Shown in pieces: positions 10,454 to 19,731 of a DNA stretch of 64,000 bases (its first letter is position 1; each line of letters starts with the position of its first letter). The notes under the pieces were generated by a model that was not told the DNA's origin, did no database searches, and saw only the letters and a list, made by a program, of their open reading frames with translations. The stretch lies in contig NZ_JASZYS010000004.1 of NCBI RefSeq assembly GCF_030316845.1, forward strand, positions 186,001-250,000, written 5' to 3'. This DNA is from Variovorax davisae (GTDB lineage Bacteria > Pseudomonadota > Gammaproteobacteria > Burkholderiales > Burkholderiaceae_C). The translations under genes were made by a program, and so were the position numbers.

Positions 10454-12181
10454 TCAAGGCACGCGGCAGGCGAAGCTGGCCGCGGATTCGGTGTCGCCGC
10501 CGGTGTAGACCGCGACCTGGGGGTAGGGGCACAGCGGCCGCGTGCGGCGCGCCGACCAGCTGGCCGGCACTTCGGGGTTGACGCTCGCCGTGCCGGGGCC
10601 GCGCGCACTCGCCACGACGGACTCGGGCGCCCGGCCCTGCTCGACCCAGTCGACCAGCGCGCTCAGCATGTCGAACTGGTCGGTGGCCGGGCCGCCGGCG
10701 CAATGGTTCATGCCCGGGACCGGGAAGTAGCGGGCGAAGGCCGCGGCATCGCCGCCATGGGTCGCCTGCAGCCGCTGGTACCAGGCGGCGGTGTCGTCGG
10801 ACGAGAACACCGGGTCGCTGGTGCCGTGGTAGACGATCAGCTTGCCGCCGCGGTCGCGCAGGGCGGTCAGCTTCGCGGCGTCGGGCGGCGACATGAAGGC
10901 CATCGCGGATTCGCGGTAGACCGGGTCGGTGGCGTCGATCAGCGGCGCATCCCGGTCCATGTCGAAGCCGAGCGCGAAGGCCAGCCCGCCCGGCCGCATG
11001 GCCAGCGGCGGCGAGGTGAAGATGAAGCCCACGGCGCCCGGGTCCCGGGTCTGGGAGCTCGAGAATTTCCATTCGCGCCAGTTGCTGCCGCCGATCCCGG
11101 CGTCGAAGGGGAAGCTGCTGTAGATCGGCTTGCCCGCGCTGTTGCGCGCGCCCGTGAACACGTTGGCGAGCGCGCTCTTCTGCGCCGCCGTCAGGCACTG
11201 GCCGTCGCGCCCGCCGGTGCAGCTCGGCACGTCGCGCTGCAGGTCGAAGTTCGCCTGGCAGGCCTTGACGTCGGAAACGATGCCGTCGGCCAGGCCGTCG
11301 AGCGCATCGCAGCGCGCCAGCACGCGGTCGGACACCAGCTTCAGTTCGGCCGGCGTGAAGGCGCTTTGAAGGTCCGGCAGGCCGGCGGGCGTGGTCGCGG
11401 TCGCCACCTTGGCGTACTGCTGGGCGCCATAGAGCTGCGCCACCGCGGCGCGCGGCAGGTTGTAGCCGGGGTCGCCGGCGAGGATGCCGTCGTACTGGCT
11501 GGACGCGCGTGCGGCGGCCACCATCGCGTGCCGGCCGCCGTTGGAGCAGCCGCCGAAATAGGACCTGTCGGGGCCGCGGCCATAGGCCTGGACGATCAGG
11601 TTCCTGGCCATCGGCGTGAGCTGCGCGACCGCGTTGTAGCCGTAGTCGAGCCGCGCCTGCGGATCGAGGCCGAAGGCGGGGCCGAGCGCGCCGGGATGGC
11701 CGGCATCGGAGCTGATGACGGCGAAGCCCATCTGCAGCGCGTTGCTCACCGGCGCACCGCCGCCGATGCCGCCGACCGCCGGCACCACCACGCCGTCGAG
11801 GCCGCCGTTGGCCTGGTAGAAGAAGCGGCCGTTCCAGGCCACCGGCAGCCGCATCTCGAAGCCGATCGCGTAGCGCTTGCCGTCGACCGGGCCGATGCGC
11901 TCATTCATGCGGCCCTGGACCAGGCAGTGGGCCGGCACCGGCACGCTGGCGTTGCCCAGCGCGACCGTGCCGGCGGGCACCGCCACAGCCTGGGTGTACA
12001 GCGTGCCTGGCGGCGCCGCGCTGGCCGCGAGCGCGCTGCACGACAGCAGCGTGCCGGGCCGGGCTGCGGCCATCGGTGCGGTCGGCACCGCCCGGCCGCC
12101 ACCGGCGCAGGCGGCGAGCAGGGCCGCGCCGGCCAGCGCCACGGCCCCGAGTTGGAGATGGCTGCGTGCGTTGGTCTTCAT
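10454..12181 (-). CDS. Tannase/feruloyl esterase family lipoprotein
   Basis: The 575-residue protein begins with a lipoprotein signal (lipobox LLAAC, lipidated C25), so it is probably membrane-anchored in the envelope. It has the CS-D-HC architecture of tannases and fungal feruloyl esterases: nucleophile S213 in GGCSNGGR with C212, and H493 next to C494 in MNHCAGG. C212 and C494 would form the disulfide that joins the catalytic residues. The family hydrolyses galloyl or hydroxycinnamoyl esters. Its place between a Liv-type importer and CoA-dependent catabolic genes argues for release of ferulate or coumarate from esters such as chlorogenate or plant cell-wall fragments. Confidence 0.87.
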   Translation of the reverse strand: MKTNARSHLQLGAVALAGAALLAACAGGGRAVPTAPMAAARPGTLLSCSALAASAAPPGTLYTQAVAVPAGTVALGNASVPVPAHCLVQGRMNERIGPVDGKRYAIGFEMRLPVAWNGRFFYQANGGLDGVVVPAVGGIGGGAPVSNALQMGFAVISSDAGHPGALGPAFGLDPQARLDYGYNAVAQLTPMARNLIVQAYGRGPDRSYFGGCSNGGRHAMVAAARASSQYDGILAGDPGYNLPRAAVAQLYGAQQYAKVATATTPAGLPDLQSAFTPAELKLVSDRVLARCDALDGLADGIVSDVKACQANFDLQRDVPSCTGGRDGQCLTAAQKSALANVFTGARNSAGKPIYSSFPFDAGIGGSNWREWKFSSSQTRDPGAVGFIFTSPPLAMRPGGLAFALGFDMDRDAPLIDATDPVYRESAMAFMSPPDAAKLTALRDRGGKLIVYHGTSDPVFSSDDTAAWYQRLQATHGGDAAAFARYFPVPGMNHCAGGPATDQFDMLSALVDWVEQGRAPESVVASARGPGTASVNPEVPASWSARRTRPLCPYPQVAVYTGGDTESAASFACRVP

Positions 12182-12206
12182 CGTGTCTCCTGCTTTGGCC
12201 GGTCGT

Positions 12207-12935
12207 TCAGGCCCGGGCCGCGCCCAGGTAGGTGTCGATCACGCGCGAATCGCCGGCCAGCTGGCGGGCCTCGCCCTCGGCACTGACGCTGCCCATCTCG
12301 AGCACGTAGCCGTGGTCGGCGACTTCGAGCGCCGCGCGCGCATTCTGCTCGACCAGCAGGATCGTCACGCCGGTGGCGCGCAGCGCGCTCACGGTGCGGA
12401 AGATTTCCTGCACCACCAGGGGCGCGAGCCCGAGGCTGGGCTCGTCGAGCATCAGCAGCGTGGGCCGCGACATCAGCGCCCGGCCGACCGCCAGCATCTG
12501 GCGCTCGCCGCCCGACAGCGTACCGGCCAGTTGCGCCCGGCGTTCCTTCAGGCGCGGGAAGAGCGTGTAGACCTGCTCGATCTGGTCGCGCCATTCGCGG
12601 TTGCGCAGCCGCACCTGCCGGAACGCGCCGAGCACCAGGTTGTCCTCGACCGGCATGGTGGCGAACAGCTCGCGCTTCTCGGGCACCAGCGCGATGCCGA
12701 GCATCACGCGCTCCTCGAGCGACAGGCCGCCGATCGGCTGGCCGCGGAACTCGATGCCGCCCTTGGCGGGCAGCACGCCCATCAACGCATTGAGCAGGGT
12801 CGACTTGCCGGCGCCGTTGGGGCCGATCACGGTCACGACGCTGCCTTCGCCCGCCTGCAGGTCGATGCCGTGCAGGACTTCGGCGCGGCCGTAGCCGGCG
12901 CGCAAGTCGTGGATTCGGAGGAGGGGGGTGCTCAT
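12207..12935 (-). CDS. Liv-type ABC transporter ATP-binding protein (LivF)
   Basis: The 242-residue ATPase has Walker A GPNGAGKST (38-46), signature LSGGERQ (140-146) and Walker B LLMLDEPS (160-167). Size and sequence are typical for LivF of branched-chain amino acid type importers. Only 1 bp separates it from the LivM-LivG fusion gene, and it is followed after 25 bp by the esterase gene. In this cluster the importer probably carries an aromatic acid rather than leucine. Confidence 0.92.
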   Translation of the reverse strand: MSTPLLRIHDLRAGYGRAEVLHGIDLQAGEGSVVTVIGPNGAGKSTLLNALMGVLPAKGGIEFRGQPIGGLSLEERVMLGIALVPEKRELFATMPVEDNLVLGAFRQVRLRNREWRDQIEQVYTLFPRLKERRAQLAGTLSGGERQMLAVGRALMSRPTLLMLDEPSLGLAPLVVQEIFRTVSALRATGVTILLVEQNARAALEVADHGYVLEMGSVSAEGEARQLAGDSRVIDTYLGAARA

Positions 12936-12936
12936 G

Positions 12937-14748
12937 TCAGTGTTCCGTACCCAGGTAGGCGGCGCGCACCTTCGGGCTTTGCTGCACCTCGGCCGGCGTG
13001 CCCTCCATCAGGTGGGTGCCGAATTCCATCACCACGATGTGGTCGCAGATGTCCATCACCAGGTCCATGTCGTGTTCGACCAGCAGGATGCTCATGCCCG
13101 ATGCGCGCAGGCTGCGCAGCACGTCGGCCAGCGCCTGCTTCTCCTTGTGGCGCAGGCCGGCGGCCGGCTCGTCGAGCAGCAGGAGGGCCGGGTCGGCGCA
13201 CAGGGCGCGCGCGATCTCCAGCAGCCGCTGCTGGCCCATCGCCAGGTTGCCGGCCAGCTCGTGCATCCAGTCGCCCATGCCCACGCGCTGCAGCTGGCGC
13301 TCGGCCTCGCGCAGCAGCTCGCGCTCCTCGGCGCGGTCGGTGTGGAGCATGGCCGCGATCGCACCCTTGCGCCCGCGCAGGTGGGCGCCGAGCGCGACGT
13401 TCTCGAGCACCGTCATGTCGGGCACCATCTTCACGTGCTGGAAGGTGCGCGAGACGCCGCGCTCGGCGATGGCGCGCGAGGACAGCCCGCCGATCGCCTC
13501 GCCGCGAAAGCGCACGGCGCCGCCGCTCAGGCCCAGCACGCCGGTGACCAGGTTGAAGGTGGTCGACTTGCCGGCGCCGTTGGGCCCGATCAGGCCGACC
13601 ACCTGGCCGGCCCGGGTCTGGAAGCTGATGTCGTTGACCGCCACCAGGCCGCCGAAGGTCTTGCGGATCGCCTGCACGTCGAGCACCACCTCGCCGGCGG
13701 CCGGCTTGGCGCGCGCCGGCAGCTCGGGCGCATCGCGCCAGTCGACCGGGCGTTGGGGGCGCGGCAGCCGGCGGTCGATGAAGTCCCAGAGGCCGTCGGG
13801 CAAGTACTTGAGCACCAGCACGATCAGGATGCCGAAGACGATCAGCTCGTAGCTGCCGCTGGTGCCGATCAGCTTGGGCAGCAGCACCTGCAGCTGGTCT
13901 TCGAGCAGCTTGACCACGCCGGCGCCGGCGATCGCGCCCCACACATGGGCCGCGCCCCCGAGCACCGCCATGAAGAGGTACTCGATGCCCATCTTGAGGC
14001 CGAAGGGCGAGGGGTTCACGGTGCGCTGGAAATGGGCGAACAGCCAGCCCGACAGCGACGCCAGCAGCGCCGCCAGCACGAAGATGCCGACCTTGAAGCG
14101 CAGCGTGTTCACGCCCATCGCCTCGGCCATCTGCGAGCCGCCCGCCAGCGACCGGATGGCCCGGCCGCTGCGCGAATCGAGCAGGCGGATCACCGCGAAG
14201 CAGGCGACCAGCGAGAAGGTCCAGACCACTGCGTAGAACATCCGCTGCTGGCCGACTTCGAGGCCGAACAGCGTAAGCCCCTTGACGCCCAGGATGCCGT
14301 CGTACTTGCCCAGCGCCTCGAGGTTGCCCATCAGGTAGTAGAGCGCCAGCGCCCAGGCGATGGTGGCGAGCGGCAGGTAGTGGCCCGACATGCGCAGCGT
14401 GATGCCGCCGATGACCGCGGCGCTGAGGCCGGTCAGCGCCAGGCCGACGAAGAGGGTGAGCCAGGGCGAGAGGCCGAAGTTCACGCTCAGGTAGGCGGTG
14501 GTGTAGGCGCCGATGCCCACGAAGGCCGCCTGGCCGAAGGAGGTGAGCCCGCCGACGCCGGTGAGCAGCACCAGCCCCAGCACCGGCAGCGTGTAGATGC
14601 CGATGTAGTTGAGCTGGATGATCCAGAAGTTGGGCAGCGGCAGCAGCGGCAGGGCGATGAGCACCGCCACCAGCGCCAGCGGGCCCCAGGTGCGCAGGCG
14701 GCTTTTCGCGGGCGGCTTGGCCGCCGGAGGATTCAAGGTGGCTTCCAT
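12937..14748 (-). CDS. LivM-LivG fusion: ABC permease plus ATP-binding domain
   Basis: One 603-residue polypeptide joins two proteins that are usually separate. Roughly residues 1-320 are a polytopic LivM permease (for example GLTSFGQAAFVGIGAYTTAY). From about 345 a LivG ATPase follows, with Walker A GPNGAGKST near residue 385 and a LivG-type end (RAAYLGTEH). The reading frame is continuous and both halves look complete, so this is a real fusion, not a frameshift. It sits between livH and livF, each 1 bp away. Confidence 0.92.
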   Translation of the reverse strand: MEATLNPPAAKPPAKSRLRTWGPLALVAVLIALPLLPLPNFWIIQLNYIGIYTLPVLGLVLLTGVGGLTSFGQAAFVGIGAYTTAYLSVNFGLSPWLTLFVGLALTGLSAAVIGGITLRMSGHYLPLATIAWALALYYLMGNLEALGKYDGILGVKGLTLFGLEVGQQRMFYAVVWTFSLVACFAVIRLLDSRSGRAIRSLAGGSQMAEAMGVNTLRFKVGIFVLAALLASLSGWLFAHFQRTVNPSPFGLKMGIEYLFMAVLGGAAHVWGAIAGAGVVKLLEDQLQVLLPKLIGTSGSYELIVFGILIVLVLKYLPDGLWDFIDRRLPRPQRPVDWRDAPELPARAKPAAGEVVLDVQAIRKTFGGLVAVNDISFQTRAGQVVGLIGPNGAGKSTTFNLVTGVLGLSGGAVRFRGEAIGGLSSRAIAERGVSRTFQHVKMVPDMTVLENVALGAHLRGRKGAIAAMLHTDRAEERELLREAERQLQRVGMGDWMHELAGNLAMGQQRLLEIARALCADPALLLLDEPAAGLRHKEKQALADVLRSLRASGMSILLVEHDMDLVMDICDHIVVMEFGTHLMEGTPAEVQQSPKVRAAYLGTEH

Positions 14749-14749
14749 G

Positions 14750-15790
14750 TCAGTGCTCCTCGTCCGAGTGGGCGCTGGTCAGCGAGCGCCACAGCAGCAC
14801 CGGCAGGATGATGGTGAACACGATCACCTCCTTGAACGAGCTGGCCCAGAACGAGCCGAAGGACTCGATCACACCGACCGCCAGCGCGCCGAGCAGCGCG
14901 CCCGGATAGCTTGCGAGGCCGCCGATCACGCCGGCAACGAAGCCCTTGAGGCCGATCAGGAAGCCGGAGTCGTAGAAGATCGTGGTGGTCGGGCCGATCA
15001 AGAGGCCCGACAGGGCGCCGATCAGCGCCGCCATCGCGAAGGTGAGCTGCCCCGCCGACTGGGTGGAGATGCCCATCAGCCGCGCACCGAGCCGGTTCAC
15101 GGCCGTCGCCCGCAGGGCCTTGCCGTAGAGGGTGCGCTCGAAGTACAGCCACAGCATCACGATCAGCGCCGCAGAGGCGAGGAAGATGATCACGGCCTGC
15201 CCGTTGACGTTCAGCGGGCCGACCGAGAACCGGTCGTCCCAGAACGACGGGTTGCGAAAACCCTCGGCGCCGAAGAACAGCAGGCCCAGCCCGGTCATCG
15301 CGAAATGCACGCCGACCGAGACGATCAGCAGCACCAGCGAACTGGCGCCGGCGAGCGACTGGTAGGCGACGCGGTAGACCAGCGGCCCGAAGGCCGTGAC
15401 GATGCACAGCGTGAGGAAGGCCTGGACCGCCAGCGGCAGGTTGCGCGGTGCGGCCCACGCCGAGACGGCGCAGACCACGGCCGGCAGCACGAACTGGCGC
15501 GCGGCCGCCACCAGGGCCGGGGCGGCCCGGCCGCGGTGGCGCCAGGTGCTCACCAGTTCCATGAGTGCGGCGACGGCCGCGAGGATCAGCAGCAACCAGA
15601 CCGTGCCGGGCACCTTGCCGGTCTGGAAGATGGCGAGCGTCAGCGCGCCATAGGCGACGAACTCGCCCTGCGGAATGAAGATGACGCGGGTGACCGTGAA
15701 CACGAGCACGATACCCATGCCCAACAGCGCGTAGATCGCCCCGTTCGTGAGTCCGTCCAGCGTCAGGATGCTGGCGATTGAGAAATCCAT
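14750..15790 (-). CDS. Liv-type ABC transporter permease (LivH)
   Basis: A 346-residue inner-membrane permease starting [31 protein letters not shown], cut here into [13 protein letters not shown], a classic LivH N-terminus. It has about eight hydrophobic segments and the conserved [12 protein letters not shown] coupling-loop region. It is slightly longer than E. coli LivH. It forms the other half of the membrane channel with the LivM domain encoded by the next gene. Confidence 0.92.
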   Translation of the reverse strand: MDFSIASILTLDGLTNGAIYALLGMGIVLVFTVTRVIFIPQGEFVAYGALTLAIFQTGKVPGTVWLLLILAAVAALMELVSTWRHRGRAAPALVAAARQFVLPAVVCAVSAWAAPRNLPLAVQAFLTLCIVTAFGPLVYRVAYQSLAGASSLVLLIVSVGVHFAMTGLGLLFFGAEGFRNPSFWDDRFSVGPLNVNGQAVIIFLASAALIVMLWLYFERTLYGKALRATAVNRLGARLMGISTQSAGQLTFAMAALIGALSGLLIGPTTTIFYDSGFLIGLKGFVAGVIGGLASYPGALLGALAVGVIESFGSFWASSFKEVIVFTIILPVLLWRSLTSAHSDEEH

Positions 15791-15817
15791 GGCGGGGCTT
15801 CGGCGCTGGTTGCGCGA

Positions 15818-16960
15818 TTACTGCGGCTGCTCGACCTTGAACTGTCCACCGACGACCTTCAGCATCACGCCGGTCTCGTTGGTGTAGCCCCAGTGGTTGT
15901 CGGGCGTCCAGTTGAGCACGCCGTGCGCGAGCACCGTGCGGCCCATGGTCTCCATCGCATCGCGCAGCGCCGCACGGAATTCCGGCGTGCCGGGCTTGCC
16001 CTTCTTCAGCGCGATCGGCACCGCCTTCTCGAGCACGGTGAGCGCATCGGCGCCATGGCCGGCGAACTGGTTGCGCGAGCCCGGGCCGTAGGCCTTCTCG
16101 TACTGCTGCACGAAGTCGACCGCCGCCTTCTTCGACGGGTGGGCGTCGGGCAGCTGCTCGGCCACGGTGGCCGGGCCCGAGACGACGAAGGTGCCTTCGG
16201 CATCCTTGCCGGCGGTGCGCATCAGGTCCTGCGTGGCGGCGGCATGCGTCTGGTAGACCTTGCCCTTGAAGCCGCGCTCCATCACCGCCTTCTGCGGCAT
16301 GCCGGCGCCGCTGCCGGAGGCGACGATCAGGATCGCGTCGGGGTTGGCCGAGGTGAGCTTGAGCACCTGGGCGGTGACGCTGGTGTCGGCGCGGCCGAAG
16401 CGCTCGGTGGCGGCGATCTTCATGCCGTTCTTCTCGGCCTCGGCGCTTAGCGCCTTGAGCCAGAGTTCGCCGTAGGCGTCGGTGTAGCCGAGGAAGCCGA
16501 TGGTCTTGACCTTCTGCGACTTCATGTGCTGGACCACGGCGTAGGCCATGACGTCGTTGGACTGCGGCAGCCGGAAGGTCCACTTGTCCTTGCCGGGCGG
16601 CAGCCCGGCCGGCGAGGCGGCCAGCTGCACCGTGCCCGATTCCGCGGCCACGTCGGCCATCGGGATCGCGACCGGCGTCGCGGCCGAGCCGATGATGACG
16701 TCGACCTTGTCCTCGGTCACCAGGCGCTGCGTGTCCTTGACGCCGGTGGTCGGGTCGGTGGCATCGTCGAGCACCACGACCTTGAGGTTCTCGCCGGCGA
16801 TGCTCTTGGGCCACAGCGCGATCTGGTTCTTGACCGGGATGCCCAGGCCCGAGGCCGGGCCGGTCAGCGGCAGCACGACGCCGACCGTGAGGTCGGCATG
16901 GGCGGCGCCGAAGAGGCCGGCGGCCAGGGCGGCGGCGAGGATGCTTTTCTTGATGTTCAT
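15818..16960 (-). CDS. Liv-type ABC transporter substrate-binding protein
   Basis: The 380-residue periplasmic binding protein has a signal peptide ending GAAHA and a LivK-like two-lobed fold (VGVVLPLTGPASGLG near the mature N-terminus, SAATPVAIPMADVAAESG, VLKLTSANPDAILIVASGSG). It is the ligand-specifying component of the importer encoded by the following genes. Related binding proteins of this family take aromatic acids such as benzoate, coumarate or ferulate, and the flanking feruloyl-CoA synthetase makes such a ligand likely. The exact ligand cannot be read from sequence. Confidence 0.9.
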   Translation of the reverse strand: MNIKKSILAAALAAGLFGAAHADLTVGVVLPLTGPASGLGIPVKNQIALWPKSIAGENLKVVVLDDATDPTTGVKDTQRLVTEDKVDVIIGSAATPVAIPMADVAAESGTVQLAASPAGLPPGKDKWTFRLPQSNDVMAYAVVQHMKSQKVKTIGFLGYTDAYGELWLKALSAEAEKNGMKIAATERFGRADTSVTAQVLKLTSANPDAILIVASGSGAGMPQKAVMERGFKGKVYQTHAAATQDLMRTAGKDAEGTFVVSGPATVAEQLPDAHPSKKAAVDFVQQYEKAYGPGSRNQFAGHGADALTVLEKAVPIALKKGKPGTPEFRAALRDAMETMGRTVLAHGVLNWTPDNHWGYTNETGVMLKVVGGQFKVEQPQ

Positions 16961-17010
16961 GGTGCGATGTCTCCAGGAAGGGCGAACGGAAAAACGGTGT
17001 GGCGGGTGGC

Positions 17011-17775
17011 TCAGCGCGGCGCCATGCGCAGAGCGCCGTCGAGGCGGATCACCTCGCCGTTGAGGTGGCCGTTGGTGACGATGTGGCAGGCCAGCGCGGC
17101 GAACTCCGCCGGATCGCCCAGGCGCGGCGGGAACGGGATCGAGGCGGCGAGCGACTGCTGGATCGGCTCCGGCAGGGTCTTCAGCAGCGGCGTCGCGAAC
17201 AGCCCCGGCGCGATCGTGCAGACGCGGATGCCGTGCTGCGCCAGGTCGCGCGCCATCGGCAGCGTCATGCCCACCAGCCCGCCCTTCGAGGCGCTGTAGG
17301 CCTGCTGGCCGACCTGGCCGTCGAAGGCCGCGACCGAGGCGGTGAACAGCATCACGCCGCGCTCGCCGCCTTCGTTCGGATCCAGTTTGGCGCAGCGCGC
17401 CGCATAGAGGCGGCTGACGTTGTAGGCGCCGATCAGGTTGATGTTGACCACCCGCACGAAGTCCTCGAGCGGCGCGGCGCTGCCATCCTTGCCGACGATC
17501 CGCTTGGCGCTGCCGATGCCGGCCACGTTCATGAGGATGCGGGCCGCACCGTGCGCGGCCTCGGCCTTGTCGAGCGCGGCGTTGACGCTGTCGGTGTCGG
17601 TGATGTCGCAGACGCAGGCGACGCCGCCGATGTCGGCGGCGACCTTCTCCGCCAGGCCGGCGTTGACGTCGAGCACCGCGACCTTGGCGCCGAGGCGCGC
17701 GAGCTCGCGCGCCGTGGCTTCGCCGAGGCCGGATGCGCCGCCGGTCACGAGTGCGGCTTGTCCCTGGATGTTCAT
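17011..17775 (-). CDS. SDR-family 3-hydroxyacyl-CoA dehydrogenase
   Basis: The start at 17775 gives a 254-residue short-chain dehydrogenase of the type II 3-hydroxyacyl-CoA dehydrogenase (HSD10-like) group. It has TGGASGLG at 11-18, catalytic S147, and Y160 and K164 in [22 protein letters not shown] and the C-terminal [21 protein letters not shown] are characteristic of that group. Between feruloyl-CoA synthetase and the importer, it would oxidise the 3-hydroxy-3-arylpropionyl-CoA made by the crotonase. The frame is open upstream, but that part is the end of the synthetase gene. Confidence 0.88.
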   Translation of the reverse strand: MNIQGQAALVTGGASGLGEATARELARLGAKVAVLDVNAGLAEKVAADIGGVACVCDITDTDSVNAALDKAEAAHGAARILMNVAGIGSAKRIVGKDGSAAPLEDFVRVVNINLIGAYNVSRLYAARCAKLDPNEGGERGVMLFTASVAAFDGQVGQQAYSASKGGLVGMTLPMARDLAQHGIRVCTIAPGLFATPLLKTLPEPIQQSLAASIPFPPRLGDPAEFAALACHIVTNGHLNGEVIRLDGALRMAPR

Positions 17776-17801
17776 GGCTTGTCTCCTTGTGGTCTGACGG
17801 T

Positions 17802-19712
17802 TCAACGGGGCTTCAAAGTGAAAGGCAGGGTGCCGTCGTGCAGGGCCTCGGCCAGCGCCGCGCGGTGCTTGAGCACGGCGCGCTGGTTGATCGAGCCCTT
17901 GTCGGTCACTTCGCCCTTGTCGATCGAGGGCGGCTCGGACACGATGTGGGCGCGCGCGATGCGGTTGGCGCTGCCGGTGCTGGCGGCGGCCAGCGTGTCC
18001 AGCAGGTGCTGCAGCCAGGCTTGCACCGGCGCGCTCTCGACCACCTGCTGCAGGGGGGCGTCGGGCGCCAGGCCGGCCAGCGTCCGAATCGCCGGGGTCG
18101 GGAAGATCAGCGCGCCGACTTCCTTCAGGTTGATGCCGGTCAGCACCGCATCGTGCACGTAGGGGGCGCCGGCGGTGTTGATTTTCGCGCGCAGCGGGCC
18201 CACGCTCACGAAGGTCCCGGTGGCGAGCTTGAAGTCCTCGGCGATGCGGCCGTCGAAGCGCAGGCCGCGGTGGATGTCGGCGTCGTCGATGAATTGCACG
18301 GCGTCGCCGGTGCACAGGAAGCCTTCATCGTCGAAGGCCTCGCGCGTGGCTTCCGGCGAGCGCCAGTAGCCCGGCGTGACGTTGGGGCCGCGGTAGCGCA
18401 CCTCGACCTTGCCGTCGACGTCGATCAGCTTGAGCGTCATGCCCGGCGTCGGCACGCCGACGTCGCCGGCGCGCACGTCCGGGCTGTTGATGAACATCGC
18501 CGAGGGGCCCGACTCGGTCATGCCGAGGCCGGTCGCCATCACGATGCGCTCGCCGATCTCGGCCTCCTGGATCTGGTGCAGCAGGTCCCAGATCGGCTGC
18601 GCCAGCGCGGCGCCGGAGTAGAAGAACATGCGCACGCGCGACAGCAGGGTCCGGCGCAGCTGCGCATCGGTCTGCATGGCCTGGGCGATGGCCTCGAAGC
18701 CGGTCGGCACGTTGAAGTAGACGGTCGGCGCGATCTCGCGCAGGTTGCGCAGCGTCTCCGCCATGCCCGCCGGCGTCGGCTTGCCGTCGTCGATGTAGAG
18801 GGTGCCGCCGTGGTAGATCGTGATGCCGACGTTGTGGTTGCTGCCGAAGGTGTGGTTCCAGGGCAGCCAGTCGACCAGCACCGGCGGCTCCTCCGCGAGG
18901 GCCGGCATCGACTGCGCGATCTGCACCTGGTTGGCGCACCACATGCGCTGGGTGTTGACCACCGCCTTGGGCATCTTGGTCGAGCCCGAGGTGAACAGGA
19001 ACTTGGTGATCGTGTCCGGCCCGGTGGCCGCCATGGCGGCGTCGACCGCGTGGGTGGCGGGCGTGGCCAGCAGGCTGTCGAAGGGGGTGAGGGCGCGGCC
19101 GGCCAGCTCCGGCGCGGCCGTGCCCGGGTCGCCTGCGGCGCCGTGGCCGCGCTGCAGCACCACCTCGACATCGGCCGGGACCGCCGCGGCGATGGCGCGG
19201 CCGAAGCGCGCGGCGTCGCTCGCGAACACCAGCCCCGGGGTCAGCGTGTCGACGATGTGGCGCAGCTTTTCGTAGTCCTGGCTGACGGTCGAGTAGGCGG
19301 GCGAGGCCGGGCAGTACGGAACGCCGGCGTAGATGCATGCGAGCGCCAACTGGGCATGTTCGAGGCTGTTCTCGCTCAGGATCATGACCGGCCGCTCGGC
19401 GTCGAGCCCGCGGTCGAGCAGCGCCTGGCCGATGCGGCGTGCGTCCTGCAGCGCGCGGGCGTAGCTCAGGTGCTGCCACTCGCCGGTGCTGCCGTCGGGA
19501 AGTTGCTCTCGGCGGGCCATGAAGCTGCGGTCGGGCGCGGTCTCGGCCCAGTGCATGAAGCGGTCGGTGATGCGCTCGGCGTAGCTCCGCAGCGGTTCGG
19601 CCGCCTCGAGGTAGCGCACGCCCGCCGCGCCCTCGCGCACGTTGACGCGGCGCACGCCGAAGGTCACGGGCCGATAGCGTGGCGTCTGGGTCGTCGGACG
19701 GGGGGCTTGCAT
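17802..19712 (-). CDS. fcs: Feruloyl-CoA synthetase
   Basis: A 636-residue AMP-forming acyl-CoA synthetase. The adenylate motif is TSGSTKMPKAV (about residues 245-255), followed by LPWNHTFGSNHN, which is typical of feruloyl-CoA synthases, then the hinge region RFDGRIAEDFKLATGTFV and a C-terminal lysine in DKGEVTDKGSINQ. These proteins activate ferulate, coumarate or caffeate to CoA thioesters using ATP. The gene lies 19 bp after the crotonase and 26 bp before the SDR, and it defines the likely substrate class for the whole block. Confidence 0.9.
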   Translation of the reverse strand: MQAPRPTTQTPRYRPVTFGVRRVNVREGAAGVRYLEAAEPLRSYAERITDRFMHWAETAPDRSFMARREQLPDGSTGEWQHLSYARALQDARRIGQALLDRGLDAERPVMILSENSLEHAQLALACIYAGVPYCPASPAYSTVSQDYEKLRHIVDTLTPGLVFASDAARFGRAIAAAVPADVEVVLQRGHGAAGDPGTAAPELAGRALTPFDSLLATPATHAVDAAMAATGPDTITKFLFTSGSTKMPKAVVNTQRMWCANQVQIAQSMPALAEEPPVLVDWLPWNHTFGSNHNVGITIYHGGTLYIDDGKPTPAGMAETLRNLREIAPTVYFNVPTGFEAIAQAMQTDAQLRRTLLSRVRMFFYSGAALAQPIWDLLHQIQEAEIGERIVMATGLGMTESGPSAMFINSPDVRAGDVGVPTPGMTLKLIDVDGKVEVRYRGPNVTPGYWRSPEATREAFDDEGFLCTGDAVQFIDDADIHRGLRFDGRIAEDFKLATGTFVSVGPLRAKINTAGAPYVHDAVLTGINLKEVGALIFPTPAIRTLAGLAPDAPLQQVVESAPVQAWLQHLLDTLAAASTGSANRIARAHIVSEPPSIDKGEVTDKGSINQRAVLKHRAALAEALHDGTLPFTLKPR

Positions 19713-19731
19713 GGGGAATCCTCGGTGTGTC

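Noticed and set aside
12207..16960. Branched-chain amino acid importer
   Set aside because: The genes are Liv-type, but they sit inside a hydroxycinnamate block and no amino acid genes are nearby, so the Liv ligand name was not transferred.
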